In this document: piece after piece, positions 1 to 7,482 of the stretch
How the letters are laid out: each line of letters opens with the position of its first letter
Position numbering within the stretch: position 1 is the first letter of the stretch
NCBI GenBank assembly: GCA_040793985.1
Contig: JBFNJI010000015.1
Span: 121,597 to 185,596, forward strand
Source of the DNA: Thiodiazotropha sp040793985
GTDB taxonomy: Bacteria > Pseudomonadota > Gammaproteobacteria > Chromatiales > Chromatiaceae
Length of the DNA stretch: 64,000 bases
Direction: 5' to 3'
Notes under the pieces: model-generated
The model's database searches: none
Told to the model about the DNA's origin: nothing
The model's input: only the letters and a program-made list of their open reading frames with translations
Program-made: the position numbers and the translations under genes

Positions 1-961
1 CATCGCACCCCGCACGTTTTATGCAAAGCAGCGCCTCCATCACCACTGCCTGCTCATCGAGCCATCCGTTCTGCGACGCCGCCTTCAGCATCGCATACTC
101 ACCGCTCACCTGGTAGGCGAAGGTCGGTACCTGGAAGCGCTCCTTCACCCGCCGGACTATGTCCAGATAGGGCATGCCGGGTTTGACCATCACCATGTCG
201 GCGCCCTCCTGCAGATCGAGGGCCACTTCGTGCAGGGCCTCATCGCTGTTTGCCGGGTCCATCTGGTAGCTGTATTTGTTGCCGCCGCCGAGATTGGCCG
301 CCGAACCCACGGCATCGCGGAACGGGCCATAGAAGCTGGATGCATATTTGGCGGCGTAGGAGAGGATCCGGGTATGGATGTGGCCGTCGCTCTCCAGGGC
401 ATGGCGAATCGCGCCGATGCGTCCATCCATCATATCCGACGGGGCCACTATGTCGGCGCCGGCTTCCGCATGGGAGAGGGCCTGTTTCACCAGGACTTCC
501 TTGGTCTCGTCATTCATCACATAGCCGCTGGCATCAATAAGGCCGTCCTGCCCATGGGTGGTAAAGGGATCGAGGGCGACATCGGTGATCACACCGAGGC
601 CAGGTAGCCTCTCCTTGAGCGCCCTTACGGCGCGCTGCGCCAGGCCTTGAGGATTGTAGGCCTCCTTCGCATCCTCGCTCTTCACCGCCATCGGTGTGAC
701 CGGAAAAAGGGCCATTGCAGGTATGCCCAGGGCCTCGATCCGTTGCGCCTCTTGCAGCAGCAGATCGATACTCATACGCTCGACGCCCGGCATCGAGGGG
801 ACCGCCTCCCTTGCCCCTTCACCCTCGAGTACAAAGACAGGATAGATAAAATCGGCAGGGGTAAGCTGGGTCTCCCGCATCATCCGGCGGGAGAAGTCGT
901 CGCGCCGCATGCGCCGCATCCGGGTGGTGGGAAAGGGGGATCTGTCACTGTTGCTGGGCAT
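1..961 (-). CDS. hemB: Delta-aminolevulinic acid dehydratase (porphobilinogen synthase), 3'-truncated by window edge
   Basis: Condenses two 5-aminolevulinate molecules to porphobilinogen in cytoplasmic haem and sirohaem synthesis. Reading the minus strand from ATG at 961 gives about 320 residues; family members are about 325-340, so only the last few residues lie outside the window. Visible family signatures are the N-terminal RRMRRDDFSRRMMRE arm, ADIVAPSDMMDGRIGAIR, KYASSFYGPFRDAVGSA (first active-site lysine region) and MVMVKPGMPYLD (Schiff-base lysine). The metal region reads DVALDPFTTHGQDG, with Asp where zinc enzymes have Cys. This is the pattern of Pseudomonas-type magnesium-dependent enzymes, so the enzyme is probably not zinc-dependent (family knowledge). 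It diverges from the thioredoxin gene at 1052. Confidence 0.96.
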   Translation of the reverse strand, partial: MPSNSDRSPFPTTRMRRMRRDDFSRRMMRETQLTPADFIYPVFVLEGEGAREAVPSMPGVERMSIDLLLQEAQRIEALGIPAMALFPVTPMAVKSEDAKEAYNPQGLAQRAVRALKERLPGLGVITDVALDPFTTHGQDGLIDASGYVMNDETKEVLVKQALSHAEAGADIVAPSDMMDGRIGAIRHALESDGHIHTRILSYAAKYASSFYGPFRDAVGSAANLGGGNKYSYQMDPANSDEALHEVALDLQEGADMVMVKPGMPYLDIVRRVKERFQVPTFAYQVSGEYAMLKAASQNGWLDEQAVVMEALLCIKRAGCD

Positions 962-1051
962 CGCTTGTTACTCTATCCGTTTGGGCCAAACCCTTAAGAT
1001 AACCTATCATGCACGCCCTGAACCACTCACCAGGCTGCGATCGAGGTAGTT

Positions 1052-1432
1052 ATGAGGCAAAAAAAGCGCGCTATACCCCATACCTATGATGTCTCGGAGG
1101 CCAGTTTCAAAGAGAAGGTGCTGCGGGCCTCCCATCTGCAACCGGTCATGGTCGATTTCTGGGCAGAATGGTGTGCTCCATGCATCTCGCTGGCACCTGC
1201 ACTGGAGCGGGTGATCGAGGAGCTGCAGGGGCTGGTGGTGCTGGCCAAGGTGGAGGTCGATGACAACATGCGCCTCGCTGGCCACTACCGCCTGCGGGGA
1301 TTTCCAACCGTGGTTCTCTTCGTCGATGGCGAGGAGTGCGGCCGATTTCACGGATCCAGGGCCACCCATTGGGTGAGAGGGTGGGTTGAGGATCATCTTG
1401 ATGACTATCTGGCGGCGGCACGTAGGAAATGA
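1052..1432 (+). CDS. Thioredoxin-like protein
   Basis: A 126-residue single-domain thioredoxin fold with no signal peptide, so probably a cytoplasmic dithiol-disulfide oxidoreductase. The active site is WAEWCAPC, the CxPC redox centre with Ala at the second position instead of the classic CGPC. The cis-proline lies in the GFPTVVLF stretch about 45 residues later. A basic N-terminal segment (MRQKKRAIPH) precedes the fold, making it slightly longer than canonical TrxA (about 108 residues). It could be a secondary thioredoxin rather than the housekeeping one. It diverges from hemB and is followed by about 230 bp without a gene that carries a candidate small RNA. Confidence 0.88.
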   Translation: MRQKKRAIPHTYDVSEASFKEKVLRASHLQPVMVDFWAEWCAPCISLAPALERVIEELQGLVVLAKVEVDDNMRLAGHYRLRGFPTVVLFVDGEECGRFHGSRATHWVRGWVEDHLDDYLAAARRK

Positions 1433-1579
1433 CCAGCTAGACCATAAGGTTATGATTTTACTTCACATTCAATGCCAGATGCTGGCGTGCCATTAAACCT
1501 GTTCCAACGGCATAATGCCTTCTTAATCAGTTTGTTAAGAGCCTGTTGTGTAAAAACCCCATGGCGCTGAAAAAAGCCC

Positions 1580-1606
1580 TCAAGTTTTCCCTTTAGCCGC
1601 CGTCAT
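1580..1606 (+). promoter_or_regulatory. Candidate sigma-28 (FliA) promoter
   Basis: TCAAGTTT (1580-1587), exactly 11 bases, then GCCGTCAT (1599-1606). The established FliA consensus is TAAAGTTT-N11-GCCGATAA, so the -35 matches 7 of 8, the -10 keeps the essential GCCG, and the spacing is exact. No protein start follows it; instead an intrinsic terminator lies about 80 bases downstream. Confidence 0.6.
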
Positions 1607-1612
1607 AGGGGG

Positions 1613-1695
1613 TAATGGTATTAATGGTTTCGATCCTCCTCCGGCGCTGAAATATAGCGCTTTAAGCCCACCCCTCCCCGGGTGGGTCTTTTTTT
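1613..1695 (+). ncRNA. Candidate small RNA transcribed from the sigma-28-like promoter
   Basis: The interval between the putative transcription start (about 7 bases after the -10 element) and the U tract is about 83 bases and has no meaningful reading frame. It contains a tandem TAATGGT repeat (1612-1618 and 1621-1627 area) and an unpaired CCTCCT (1635-1640) that resembles the 16S anti-Shine-Dalgarno sequence. A small hairpin GCGCT/AGCGC (1644-1648/1656-1660) and the terminator hairpin follow. This layout (single-stranded CCUCC segment plus hairpin plus terminator) resembles trans-acting sRNAs. Known: E. coli has FliA-dependent sRNAs. Inferred: this is a locus of that kind. No homologue is recognised. 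Confidence 0.5.
1666..1695 (+). terminator. Intrinsic terminator
   Basis: A 7-bp GC stem CCCACCC/GGGTGGG (1667-1673/1680-1686) with a 6-base loop is followed by TC and seven T (1689-1695). The T run is only on the plus-strand side, so it ends rightward transcription. It overlaps the stop codon of the leftward tsaC gene. Confidence 0.85.
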
Positions 1696-2266
1696 ATGCC
1701 CGAATTACCCGTCCGCTCCGGGCGTCGCGAATCGGTGTTGGCCGTTCCAGGCCGCCAGTCTCTGCATGCACTATCAGATCAACCCCTGGACCACAGCGCA
1801 ACCTGACCTGGAGAGGGTTGCATGCCGGCGGACGACCGCTGAGATTGGCGCTGGTCGATACCAACGGGGTTCCTGCTGCGCGGCAGAGTGCGGCCGCTAC
1901 CGGGTGGTCGGTGACCCGAACGGCCAGGGTAGCGTGCTCCCCGGTCAACCAGTCGGGTACATTCCGGGTCGCCGGGAGCAGCCAGGTTGCGGCACCGGGC
2001 CAGCTCTCCAACACGGCATTCAGTTTGGGATCTGACAGGCTGCCGACATAGGGTTGCAGCGCCGCTACACTATCAGCGATGAGGATCAATCCCTTGCTCA
2101 TGGGTCGCTGCTTCAATGCCAGCAGCCTGGTGACCGCGTGTGGGTCCAGGGGGTGGCACCCCAAGCCGTACACGGCCTCGGTGGGATAGGCGACAATGCC
2201 CCCGCCATTGATGATCAGAGCAGCCTGTCTGATACGACAAGGGTTGATATTGGCATTATGCGGCAA
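1694..2266 (-). CDS. tsaC: Threonylcarbamoyl-AMP synthase (YrdC/TsaC type)
   Basis: Forms L-threonylcarbamoyl-AMP from Thr, bicarbonate and ATP, the first step of t6A37 modification of ANN-decoding tRNAs. At 190 residues it is the short YrdC-only form, without the Sua5 C-terminal domain. Signatures are GIVAYPTEAVYGLG near the N-terminus, LKQRPMSKGLIL (substrate-binding K-x-R and SKG), TLAVRVTDHP and PLVSTSANLSGRP. The reading frame opens with TTG at 2266. An upstream GAGG about 8 bases before it supports that start, and no in-frame ATG precedes the conserved core. Its 3' end overlaps the plus-strand terminator at 1666-1695. Confidence 0.93.
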   Translation of the reverse strand: MPHNANINPCRIRQAALIINGGGIVAYPTEAVYGLGCHPLDPHAVTRLLALKQRPMSKGLILIADSVAALQPYVGSLSDPKLNAVLESWPGAATWLLPATRNVPDWLTGEHATLAVRVTDHPVAAALCRAAGTPLVSTSANLSGRPPACNPLQVRLRCGPGVDLIVHAETGGLERPTPIRDARSGRVIRA

Positions 2267-2366
2267 CTGTCGATCCTCAATCCAAATTGTGACAATATCG
2301 TGGCATTATAACGGCTTAAGGTATAATAATTGAGTTTCAAGGCGAACACATCGGGGAACCTTTAAG

Positions 2367-3803
2367 ATGCTGTGTCGATTGCTCGGCCTCTGCCTGCTGG
2401 GAATTGCACTTGTTACCCAGGCGGCTACGCAGATCGCTCGGTTCAACCCTGCTGAAAAGGAATGGCTTGCTGATCATCAGGAGTTGAGGGTCGGTGTCGT
2501 CGAGATGACACCGCCCATACTCTATTTCGATGGCTCTATGTCCAAGGGGTTGGCGGCCGACTACCTAAGGTCCTTGGCAGTAAAGCTGGGGCTACAGCTG
2601 CGTATTGTCCATTTCGAAGACCAGGAGACCCTGTTGGCGGCACTGCGCAACAGCGAGGTGGATGTTATTGGCGCAGCAATCGTGGGTGGAACGGTGACAG
2701 CCGATCTCCATCTCAGCCGTCCCTATCTCAATTTTCCCGCAGCCCTCTTCGCTACCGAAAGGGTCGCGGACCAGGGACTCACCGCCCTTGACGGTTTGGA
2801 GGTTTCTGTCGTTGCCGGGAGTGTCTGGGAGGATGGTATACCCCATCTGCTGCCCTCCCTGAACGTCATGGCCTTCAACGACCTGGAGCAGGCACTGCGG
2901 GCGGTTCTCAGCGACAGGGCGCAGGCCTATCTGGGGGATACCGCGAGCGTCAGTCACCTGATTGCAACATCCACCGGCTACGACGAACTGAAAGAGATGA
3001 TGCGCCTCGATACGACAGTGGATGTTGCCTTGGCGACACTCTACTCGGAACCGGTTCTGCAAAGCCTGTTGCAAAAGGGCCTGGACCGGCTCAGCGCTGA
3101 GGATATGCAGGATATCTGGTACAACTGGCAGGGTTTGGAGGCACCGGTGCAGCAGAACTCCAGGCTGCTCACATTCACGCTGTTGGGATTGTTCATCCTG
3201 GTGTGGAGTCTGCTTATTGGCTGGGCGGTCAGGCAGCATTCGAAACGGGCCCTGGCCCATCATCGCTCGAAGACAAGGCGCTCAATCTCGCGACTGCGTC
3301 GCAGGGAGGGTCTGCTGAAAAAGAAGCTGATGAATCTCAAACAGAAAACCAAACGCTACCGCGTCCGGGCAAAGGTGCTGCGTCAGCAGATCGACTTCCT
3401 GCATGAGGTTCTGCCTTCATGCTCATGGAGCTGGGATCCCGCAGAGGCCAGTTGTCAATGGGATGATGAGATGTACGCCCTTTGCGGACAGCAAAAAGGG
3501 GCGTTTACCCCAGATCGCGAATCGATCCTGAACCTGGTCCATGAACAGGACAGGGAGCGGTTTGTCATGCTTTTCGATGCAGACAATCGGGATGAAATGC
3601 ATATCAGCTACCGCCTTCTCATGGCCGACGGACAGGTCAGAAGGGTACTCGACTACAGTCACTATGTCCCCGGTGATAGCGGGGATTCGGGCAGACGGGT
3701 GGGTATATGCTGGGATGTTGACGTCTTTTTCAATGCCGACGGAAAACCACTCGAGATTGGCGTGGGCGAATCGTCCTTGGAGATTGAGTCGGCTGAAAAG
3801 TGA
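2367..3803 (+). CDS. Membrane sensor with periplasmic solute-binding domain, coiled coil and PAS domain; no output domain
   Basis: 478 residues. A signal peptide (residues 1-20) is followed by a bacterial extracellular solute-binding type 3 domain (about 35-255; LRVGVVEMTPPILYFDG, GLAADYLRSLAVKLG, LSRPYLNFPAALF), as in BvgS/EvgS sensors. One transmembrane helix (about 270-290, LLTFTLLGLFILVWSLLIGWAV) leads into a very basic coiled coil (about 300-345). A PAS_3-like domain follows (about 350-455; WSWDPAEASCQWDDEMYALCG ending in GRRVGICWDVD). The protein then stops without a kinase, GGDEF, EAL or methyl-accepting module. It may pass its signal through a partner or be a truncated receptor. Neighbours are unrelated, so the ligand is unknown. 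Confidence 0.8.
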   Translation: MLCRLLGLCLLGIALVTQAATQIARFNPAEKEWLADHQELRVGVVEMTPPILYFDGSMSKGLAADYLRSLAVKLGLQLRIVHFEDQETLLAALRNSEVDVIGAAIVGGTVTADLHLSRPYLNFPAALFATERVADQGLTALDGLEVSVVAGSVWEDGIPHLLPSLNVMAFNDLEQALRAVLSDRAQAYLGDTASVSHLIATSTGYDELKEMMRLDTTVDVALATLYSEPVLQSLLQKGLDRLSAEDMQDIWYNWQGLEAPVQQNSRLLTFTLLGLFILVWSLLIGWAVRQHSKRALAHHRSKTRRSISRLRRREGLLKKKLMNLKQKTKRYRVRAKVLRQQIDFLHEVLPSCSWSWDPAEASCQWDDEMYALCGQQKGAFTPDRESILNLVHEQDRERFVMLFDADNRDEMHISYRLLMADGQVRRVLDYSHYVPGDSGDSGRRVGICWDVDVFFNADGKPLEIGVGESSLEIESAEK

Positions 3804-4111
3804 ACATTGTTGAAATCAGAACGCCTGCAATTGTATGCGCAGCCACATCGTCAATGGGTTAGAATGACGCCCATGACGGCGCTCTTCGCAGCTTGGCCGG
3901 CAGGGGTGTTTTTTACAGCAAATATATCTTGAAATCAAAGTTTTAGTTGGCCTGGACTGAGCCTTGATCCGGGGCTTCCTGGATGGAATCGGGTAGCTGT
4001 CACGGTGCAACACCCGCTCGATGTCATTGACCGATATATGAGATATCAACAAGCACCTTTCCACCTAATGATTGTCACACTATCAGATTGGATTATGGGG
4101 AATAGGGAGTC
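3804..4111. other. Gene-free interval
   Basis: About 300 bp with no convincing reading frame on either strand. The 82-residue minus-strand frame here has no domain or ribosome-binding signal. A weak promoter-like TTGTCA (about 4073) lies shortly before the mlaC-like gene. No terminator or repeat was recognised. Confidence 0.4.
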
Positions 4112-4741
4112 ATGATCAGATTACCAGCAACGCTTCTACTCGTTTTACTCTTGACCTTCAGCCTTTCCGCGACTGCCAATGTCACCCCTTCCGAACGGAT
4201 CAAGGAGACCGTGGAGCAGGTGATGACGGTGCTCAAGGATCAATCCTTGGGACGGCAAGATCGCCGGGACCAGGTGAAGGAGATTGTGCGCAAGCGGTTC
4301 GACTATGAATCTATGTCCCAGGTTATTCTCGCCGCCAACTGGCGCACCGCGAGCAAACCGCAGCGGCAACAATTCATCACCCTCTTCCGGGAGTTGTTGG
4401 AGCAGACCTACTTCTCTGCCGTGGACAGCTACAGTGACCAAACCGTGCGCATGGGCCGGGAACGCACCAAAGGTAAACTGGCGAATGTACAAACTTTTAT
4501 CGTGGCGGCAAACAAGGAGCTGGCGGTGAGCTACAAGATGCGTTTTCGCAACAACGATTGGTATGCGTACGATGTCACGGTAGATGGGGTCAGCCTGGTG
4601 AGCAACTACCGCACCTCCTTCCGCAACCTGGTGAAGAGCAAGGGGATGGAGGGATTACTGGCCGAATTGGCAGAGAAGGTTGCATCCCTCAAGTCGAAGA
4701 ACAAAAATAGTGAACAGGGGCAACCCGCGGCCGCGGAGTAG
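4112..4741 (+). CDS. MlaC/Ttg2D family periplasmic phospholipid-binding protein
   Basis: 209 residues with a signal peptide (LLLVLLLTFSLSATA). The family signatures follow in order: ERIKETVEQVMTVLKD, RRDQVKEIVRKRFDYESMSQVILAANWRTA, QRQQFITLFRELLEQTYFSAVDSYSDQTV and WYAYDVTVDGVSLVSNYRTSFRNLV near the C-terminus. MlaC ferries phospholipids across the periplasm between the outer-membrane MlaA complex and the inner-membrane MlaFEDB transporter. No mlaF, mlaE, mlaD or mlaB lies beside it, so this may be a second, stand-alone carrier or the separated cognate one. The Lys/Gln/Ala-rich C-terminal tail is not part of the fold. Confidence 0.88.
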   Translation: MIRLPATLLLVLLLTFSLSATANVTPSERIKETVEQVMTVLKDQSLGRQDRRDQVKEIVRKRFDYESMSQVILAANWRTASKPQRQQFITLFRELLEQTYFSAVDSYSDQTVRMGRERTKGKLANVQTFIVAANKELAVSYKMRFRNNDWYAYDVTVDGVSLVSNYRTSFRNLVKSKGMEGLLAELAEKVASLKSKNKNSEQGQPAAAE

Positions 4742-4823
4742 ATCTATTTCCGTTTGGGTTATATATCTCGTTACAACAATAAGTTCAGTGTCTGTCAGGA
4801 CCACCAGTGGAGGAAATCAAGTT

Positions 4824-5726
4824 ATGAAGAACAACAAAGCGCTCACCCTGACCCTTGTCTTGGCTTTGCCGCTCAGTCTCCCGCTATGGGCGGAAGAGGC
4901 GGAGGGCACGAATCAGGTACAGGCTGAGACGTCCGGGGAGATGACAACTCAGGAGGATGTGGCTACATCCTCTTCCGGGGGTGAAGCGGAGACGGGCGTA
5001 GCCGTGGGTCCCGCGGTGACAACAGAGCCGGCAGCGATGCCTGCAGCGGAGGCAGCGGGCACTGAAGCGGCCGATAGTGCTGGCGATGAATCGAGCAGTG
5101 ACACCTCGGCAGAGCCCCAGGCTGCCTACGCCACGAGAGACCATTGGAAGGTCCGCGAAGAGCAATATCAGGCATTGAGAAAAAGGGCGGAAGAGGCCGG
5201 TGTCATGTTGCCTGAACGGCCGCCCTGGATGAGTGGAGCCGGGCAATCCCTGCGCCCAAGCATGGAAGAACGCATGGCGCATCGGAAACAGATGATGTCG
5301 ATGTCCCAGGAGGAGCGGGATGCCTATCGACAGCAACGCTATCAGGAGATGCGCTCCCGTGCCGAGGAGCAGGGAATCGAAATGCCGGAAACGCCACCCT
5401 GGGTAGCGCGTCAGCAGGCCATGGATGAAGAGTGGGCCAAACACCAGAAGGTCATCGAGGGAATGAGCGAGGAGGAGCGGGCGGCATGCCATGCGATGCA
5501 TCGGCGGCATATGGGTATGATGCACCGGGGCGGCATGGGGCAGGGCTGTGCCATGGGGCAGGGCTGTGCCATGGGGCGCCATAGCTGTGGTATGCAGCAT
5601 AAAGAATTCAATCCGGGAACGGCCCCCGGCTATGGTCCCGGTATTGGCTACGGGCCAGGTTATGGACATGGACCGGGGTATGGTACTGCTCCCGCACCGT
5701 CAAACTTCTGGGACCCAAACCAGTAG
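4824..5726 (+). CDS. Secreted Met/His/Cys-rich repeat protein, unknown function
   Basis: The start at 4824 is chosen because GGAGGAAA lies 7-12 bases upstream and the frame then opens with a signal peptide (MKNNKALTLTLVLALPLSLPLWAEE); an upstream extension of the frame lacks this. The mature protein has an acidic Ala/Thr/Ser/Glu-rich linker to about residue 100. Two related ~65-residue charged repeats follow, each with a RAEE.G...PE.PPW motif and an SMS/GMSxEERxA motif. Next come a Met/His-rich stretch (HAMHRRHMGMMHRGGM) with a tandem GQGCAMGQGCAM, and a Gly/Tyr/Pro tail. The clustered Met, His and Cys suggest metal (copper-like) binding, which is inference only. No family is recognised. Confidence 0.7.
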   Translation: MKNNKALTLTLVLALPLSLPLWAEEAEGTNQVQAETSGEMTTQEDVATSSSGGEAETGVAVGPAVTTEPAAMPAAEAAGTEAADSAGDESSSDTSAEPQAAYATRDHWKVREEQYQALRKRAEEAGVMLPERPPWMSGAGQSLRPSMEERMAHRKQMMSMSQEERDAYRQQRYQEMRSRAEEQGIEMPETPPWVARQQAMDEEWAKHQKVIEGMSEEERAACHAMHRRHMGMMHRGGMGQGCAMGQGCAMGRHSCGMQHKEFNPGTAPGYGPGIGYGPGYGHGPGYGTAPAPSNFWDPNQ

Positions 5727-5765
5727 CAGGTTATTGAAACAGCAGCTTCGCGCCAAGGACGGCGC

Positions 5766-6413
5766 TTAGCCGAGGTGCCCCAAGATCCGCCCCACATCGG
5801 ATCGATTCAGATAGCGCCAGGGTCTTGGTATCAGACCTGGTACGCGTTCCCGATAGTAGGCGTAGGCGTCACCATGGCGATGCAGCAGCTTGGTCTCCTC
5901 AAGCCGGGAGCCAAGTACCAGGTAGGCGGTGACGATCAGGGCCGACAGAAGCCGCGCCGGATCCATATCCTGGGTCCATATCAATACCAGTCCCAGGCTG
6001 TACCAGGGATGGCGCACGAATCGATGCAACGGCGATATACACAGCCGATCCATGTCGTCTCCATGCCTTTGTCCGGTCTGCAGCTGGCGCAGGCCGAGAA
6101 ATTCTCGGCTGTCGTAATACCTCATGGACCAGACGAAGCCTAGTAGCGATGCCAACATCAGTGCATAGGCCAGCCAGGCCATGCCGCCCTGCCATTGCCA
6201 GAGCGGATCGGCCCGGTATAACCAGACAAGTATCAGGGGGGGGATGAGAAGTATCAGCGCGATGAGATTGAATAACAGCCGGTACCATGGCATGAGCCGG
6301 GGCAGGTACCTGGTGAAAAACCGCTTCGCCCGCAGAGAAGCCAGTAGCGAGTGAAGCAGGAAGTAGAGGATCCAGGCGCTGCCAAGGAGAATCAGTTCGG
6401 TTGCGGTCGGCAT
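5766..6413 (-). CDS. Isoprenylcysteine carboxyl methyltransferase/NnrU-like integral membrane protein
   Basis: About 215 residues from MPTATELI; the frame can extend to 6473 but the hydrophobic helices start just after this Met. Four to five transmembrane segments are visible (LILLGSAWILYFLLHSLLA, LFNLIALILLIPPLILVWL, MAWLAYALMLASLLGFVWS and one near LLSALIVTAYLVLGS). The C-terminal family core is present: SPLHRFVRHPWYSLGLVL (RHPxY), then the E-E-x-K-L-L-x-x-H-G-x-x-Y-x-x-Y-R pattern ending PGLIPRPW. In ICMT/PEMT-like proteins this core binds S-adenosylmethionine at the membrane face. The substrate is unknown. It lies just downstream of ppk2 on the same strand, 63 bp away. Confidence 0.75.
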   Translation of the reverse strand: MPTATELILLGSAWILYFLLHSLLASLRAKRFFTRYLPRLMPWYRLLFNLIALILLIPPLILVWLYRADPLWQWQGGMAWLAYALMLASLLGFVWSMRYYDSREFLGLRQLQTGQRHGDDMDRLCISPLHRFVRHPWYSLGLVLIWTQDMDPARLLSALIVTAYLVLGSRLEETKLLHRHGDAYAYYRERVPGLIPRPWRYLNRSDVGRILGHLG

Positions 6414-6476
6414 GGCAGTGTCCCCGTCAGCGGGGTGAGGAAACGGGCGGTATGGCACCGCCCGTACCTGCAATGA

Positions 6477-7391
6477 CTAACCGACAAACTTGCCTTGTTG
6501 CAAGCGTTGCGCATCCATCAGTTCCAGCTCCCTGGATCCGGATATCACGATGTCATGTTCGGGTACATAGTCGATATCGGGATTTAGACGTTGGTAGGGC
6601 ACGGCATTGAGGATCACCTTCATGGCATTCAATCGCGCCTGATGCTTGTCGTTTGAGCGAATGATCGTCCAGGGTGCATGGGTGGTGTTGGTATTCTTCA
6701 GCATCTCGTATTTCTGCTGGGTAAAATCATCCCAGCGGTCCTGTGCCTGGACATCGATTTCCGAAAGTTTCCACTGTCGCAGGGCGTCGGTCTTGCGGCG
6801 TGCAAAGCGTCTTGCCTGCTCCTCCTTGGTGACGGAGAAGTAGAGTTTCACCAGAATGGTTCCCTGCCTTACCAGGTCCTTTTCGAATCCCGGGCAGCCG
6901 ATCATGAAATCTCTGTACTCTTCCTTGGAACAGAAGCCGAAGATCGGTTCGACGACTGCTCGGTTGTACCAGCTGCGATCGAACAGCACCATTTCCCCGC
7001 CGCGGGGAAATTGGGCGATGTATTTTTGGAAAAACCACTGGGTTTTCTGTTCCTCGGTAGGCTTGCCGAGAGCAACGACCCGGTAGTGTTTCTCGTTCAT
7101 GTAGCGCGTGACCCGGCGGATGGTACCGCCCTTGCCCGCGGCATCACGCCCCTCGAAAAGGATGATCATGCGGGTTCTGGTTTTTTCCAGGTGCTGCTGC
7201 AGGCGGATCAATTCTGCCTGGTAGGGTTTCAGCTCCTCTTCCCGCTTATAACGGCGAACCGCCTTTTTATCGGTTTTTTTCTTCTCGGCGACCTGTTGTT
7301 TAAGGCGCTCGTAGTCAGTCAACAGCTCATCGAGTCTTACCGGCTGTTCATCGATGAAGATGGTTTCAGGGTTGTTGTACTCTTCGTTCAT
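6477..7391 (-). CDS. ppk2: Polyphosphate kinase 2
   Basis: 304 residues, the size of a one-domain PPK2. These enzymes move phosphate between polyphosphate and nucleoside di- or monophosphates. The Walker A-like loop is IILFEGRDAAGKGGTI and the Walker B-like motif is GEMVLFDRSWYNRAVVEP, preceded by QWFFQKYIAQFPRGG. The lid region LVKLYFSVTKEEQARRF is also present. A lysine-rich N-terminal segment (QQVAEKKKTDKKAVRRYKREEEL) is typical of the class with this length. The start ATG at 7391 is preceded by a good AAGGGGG on the minus strand. With the phoB-pst-phoU cluster 11 kb away it belongs to the cell's phosphate economy, but no Pho box was seen upstream. Confidence 0.93.
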   Translation of the reverse strand: MNEEYNNPETIFIDEQPVRLDELLTDYERLKQQVAEKKKTDKKAVRRYKREEELKPYQAELIRLQQHLEKTRTRMIILFEGRDAAGKGGTIRRVTRYMNEKHYRVVALGKPTEEQKTQWFFQKYIAQFPRGGEMVLFDRSWYNRAVVEPIFGFCSKEEYRDFMIGCPGFEKDLVRQGTILVKLYFSVTKEEQARRFARRKTDALRQWKLSEIDVQAQDRWDDFTQQKYEMLKNTNTTHAPWTIIRSNDKHQARLNAMKVILNAVPYQRLNPDIDYVPEHDIVISGSRELELMDAQRLQQGKFVG

Positions 7392-7482
7392 AATGCCCCC
7401 TTGTCACAATGCTAAGTTGCAATATCGATATGTTATGCTTTTTGACCGCCTGGTGTTGGAGAATTTTCTTAATACGGCATCA

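Noticed and set aside
3816..4064. 82-codon minus-strand frame between the sensor and the mlaC-like gene
   Set aside because: No ribosome-binding site, no signal or domain, and basic, irregular composition typical of chance frames.
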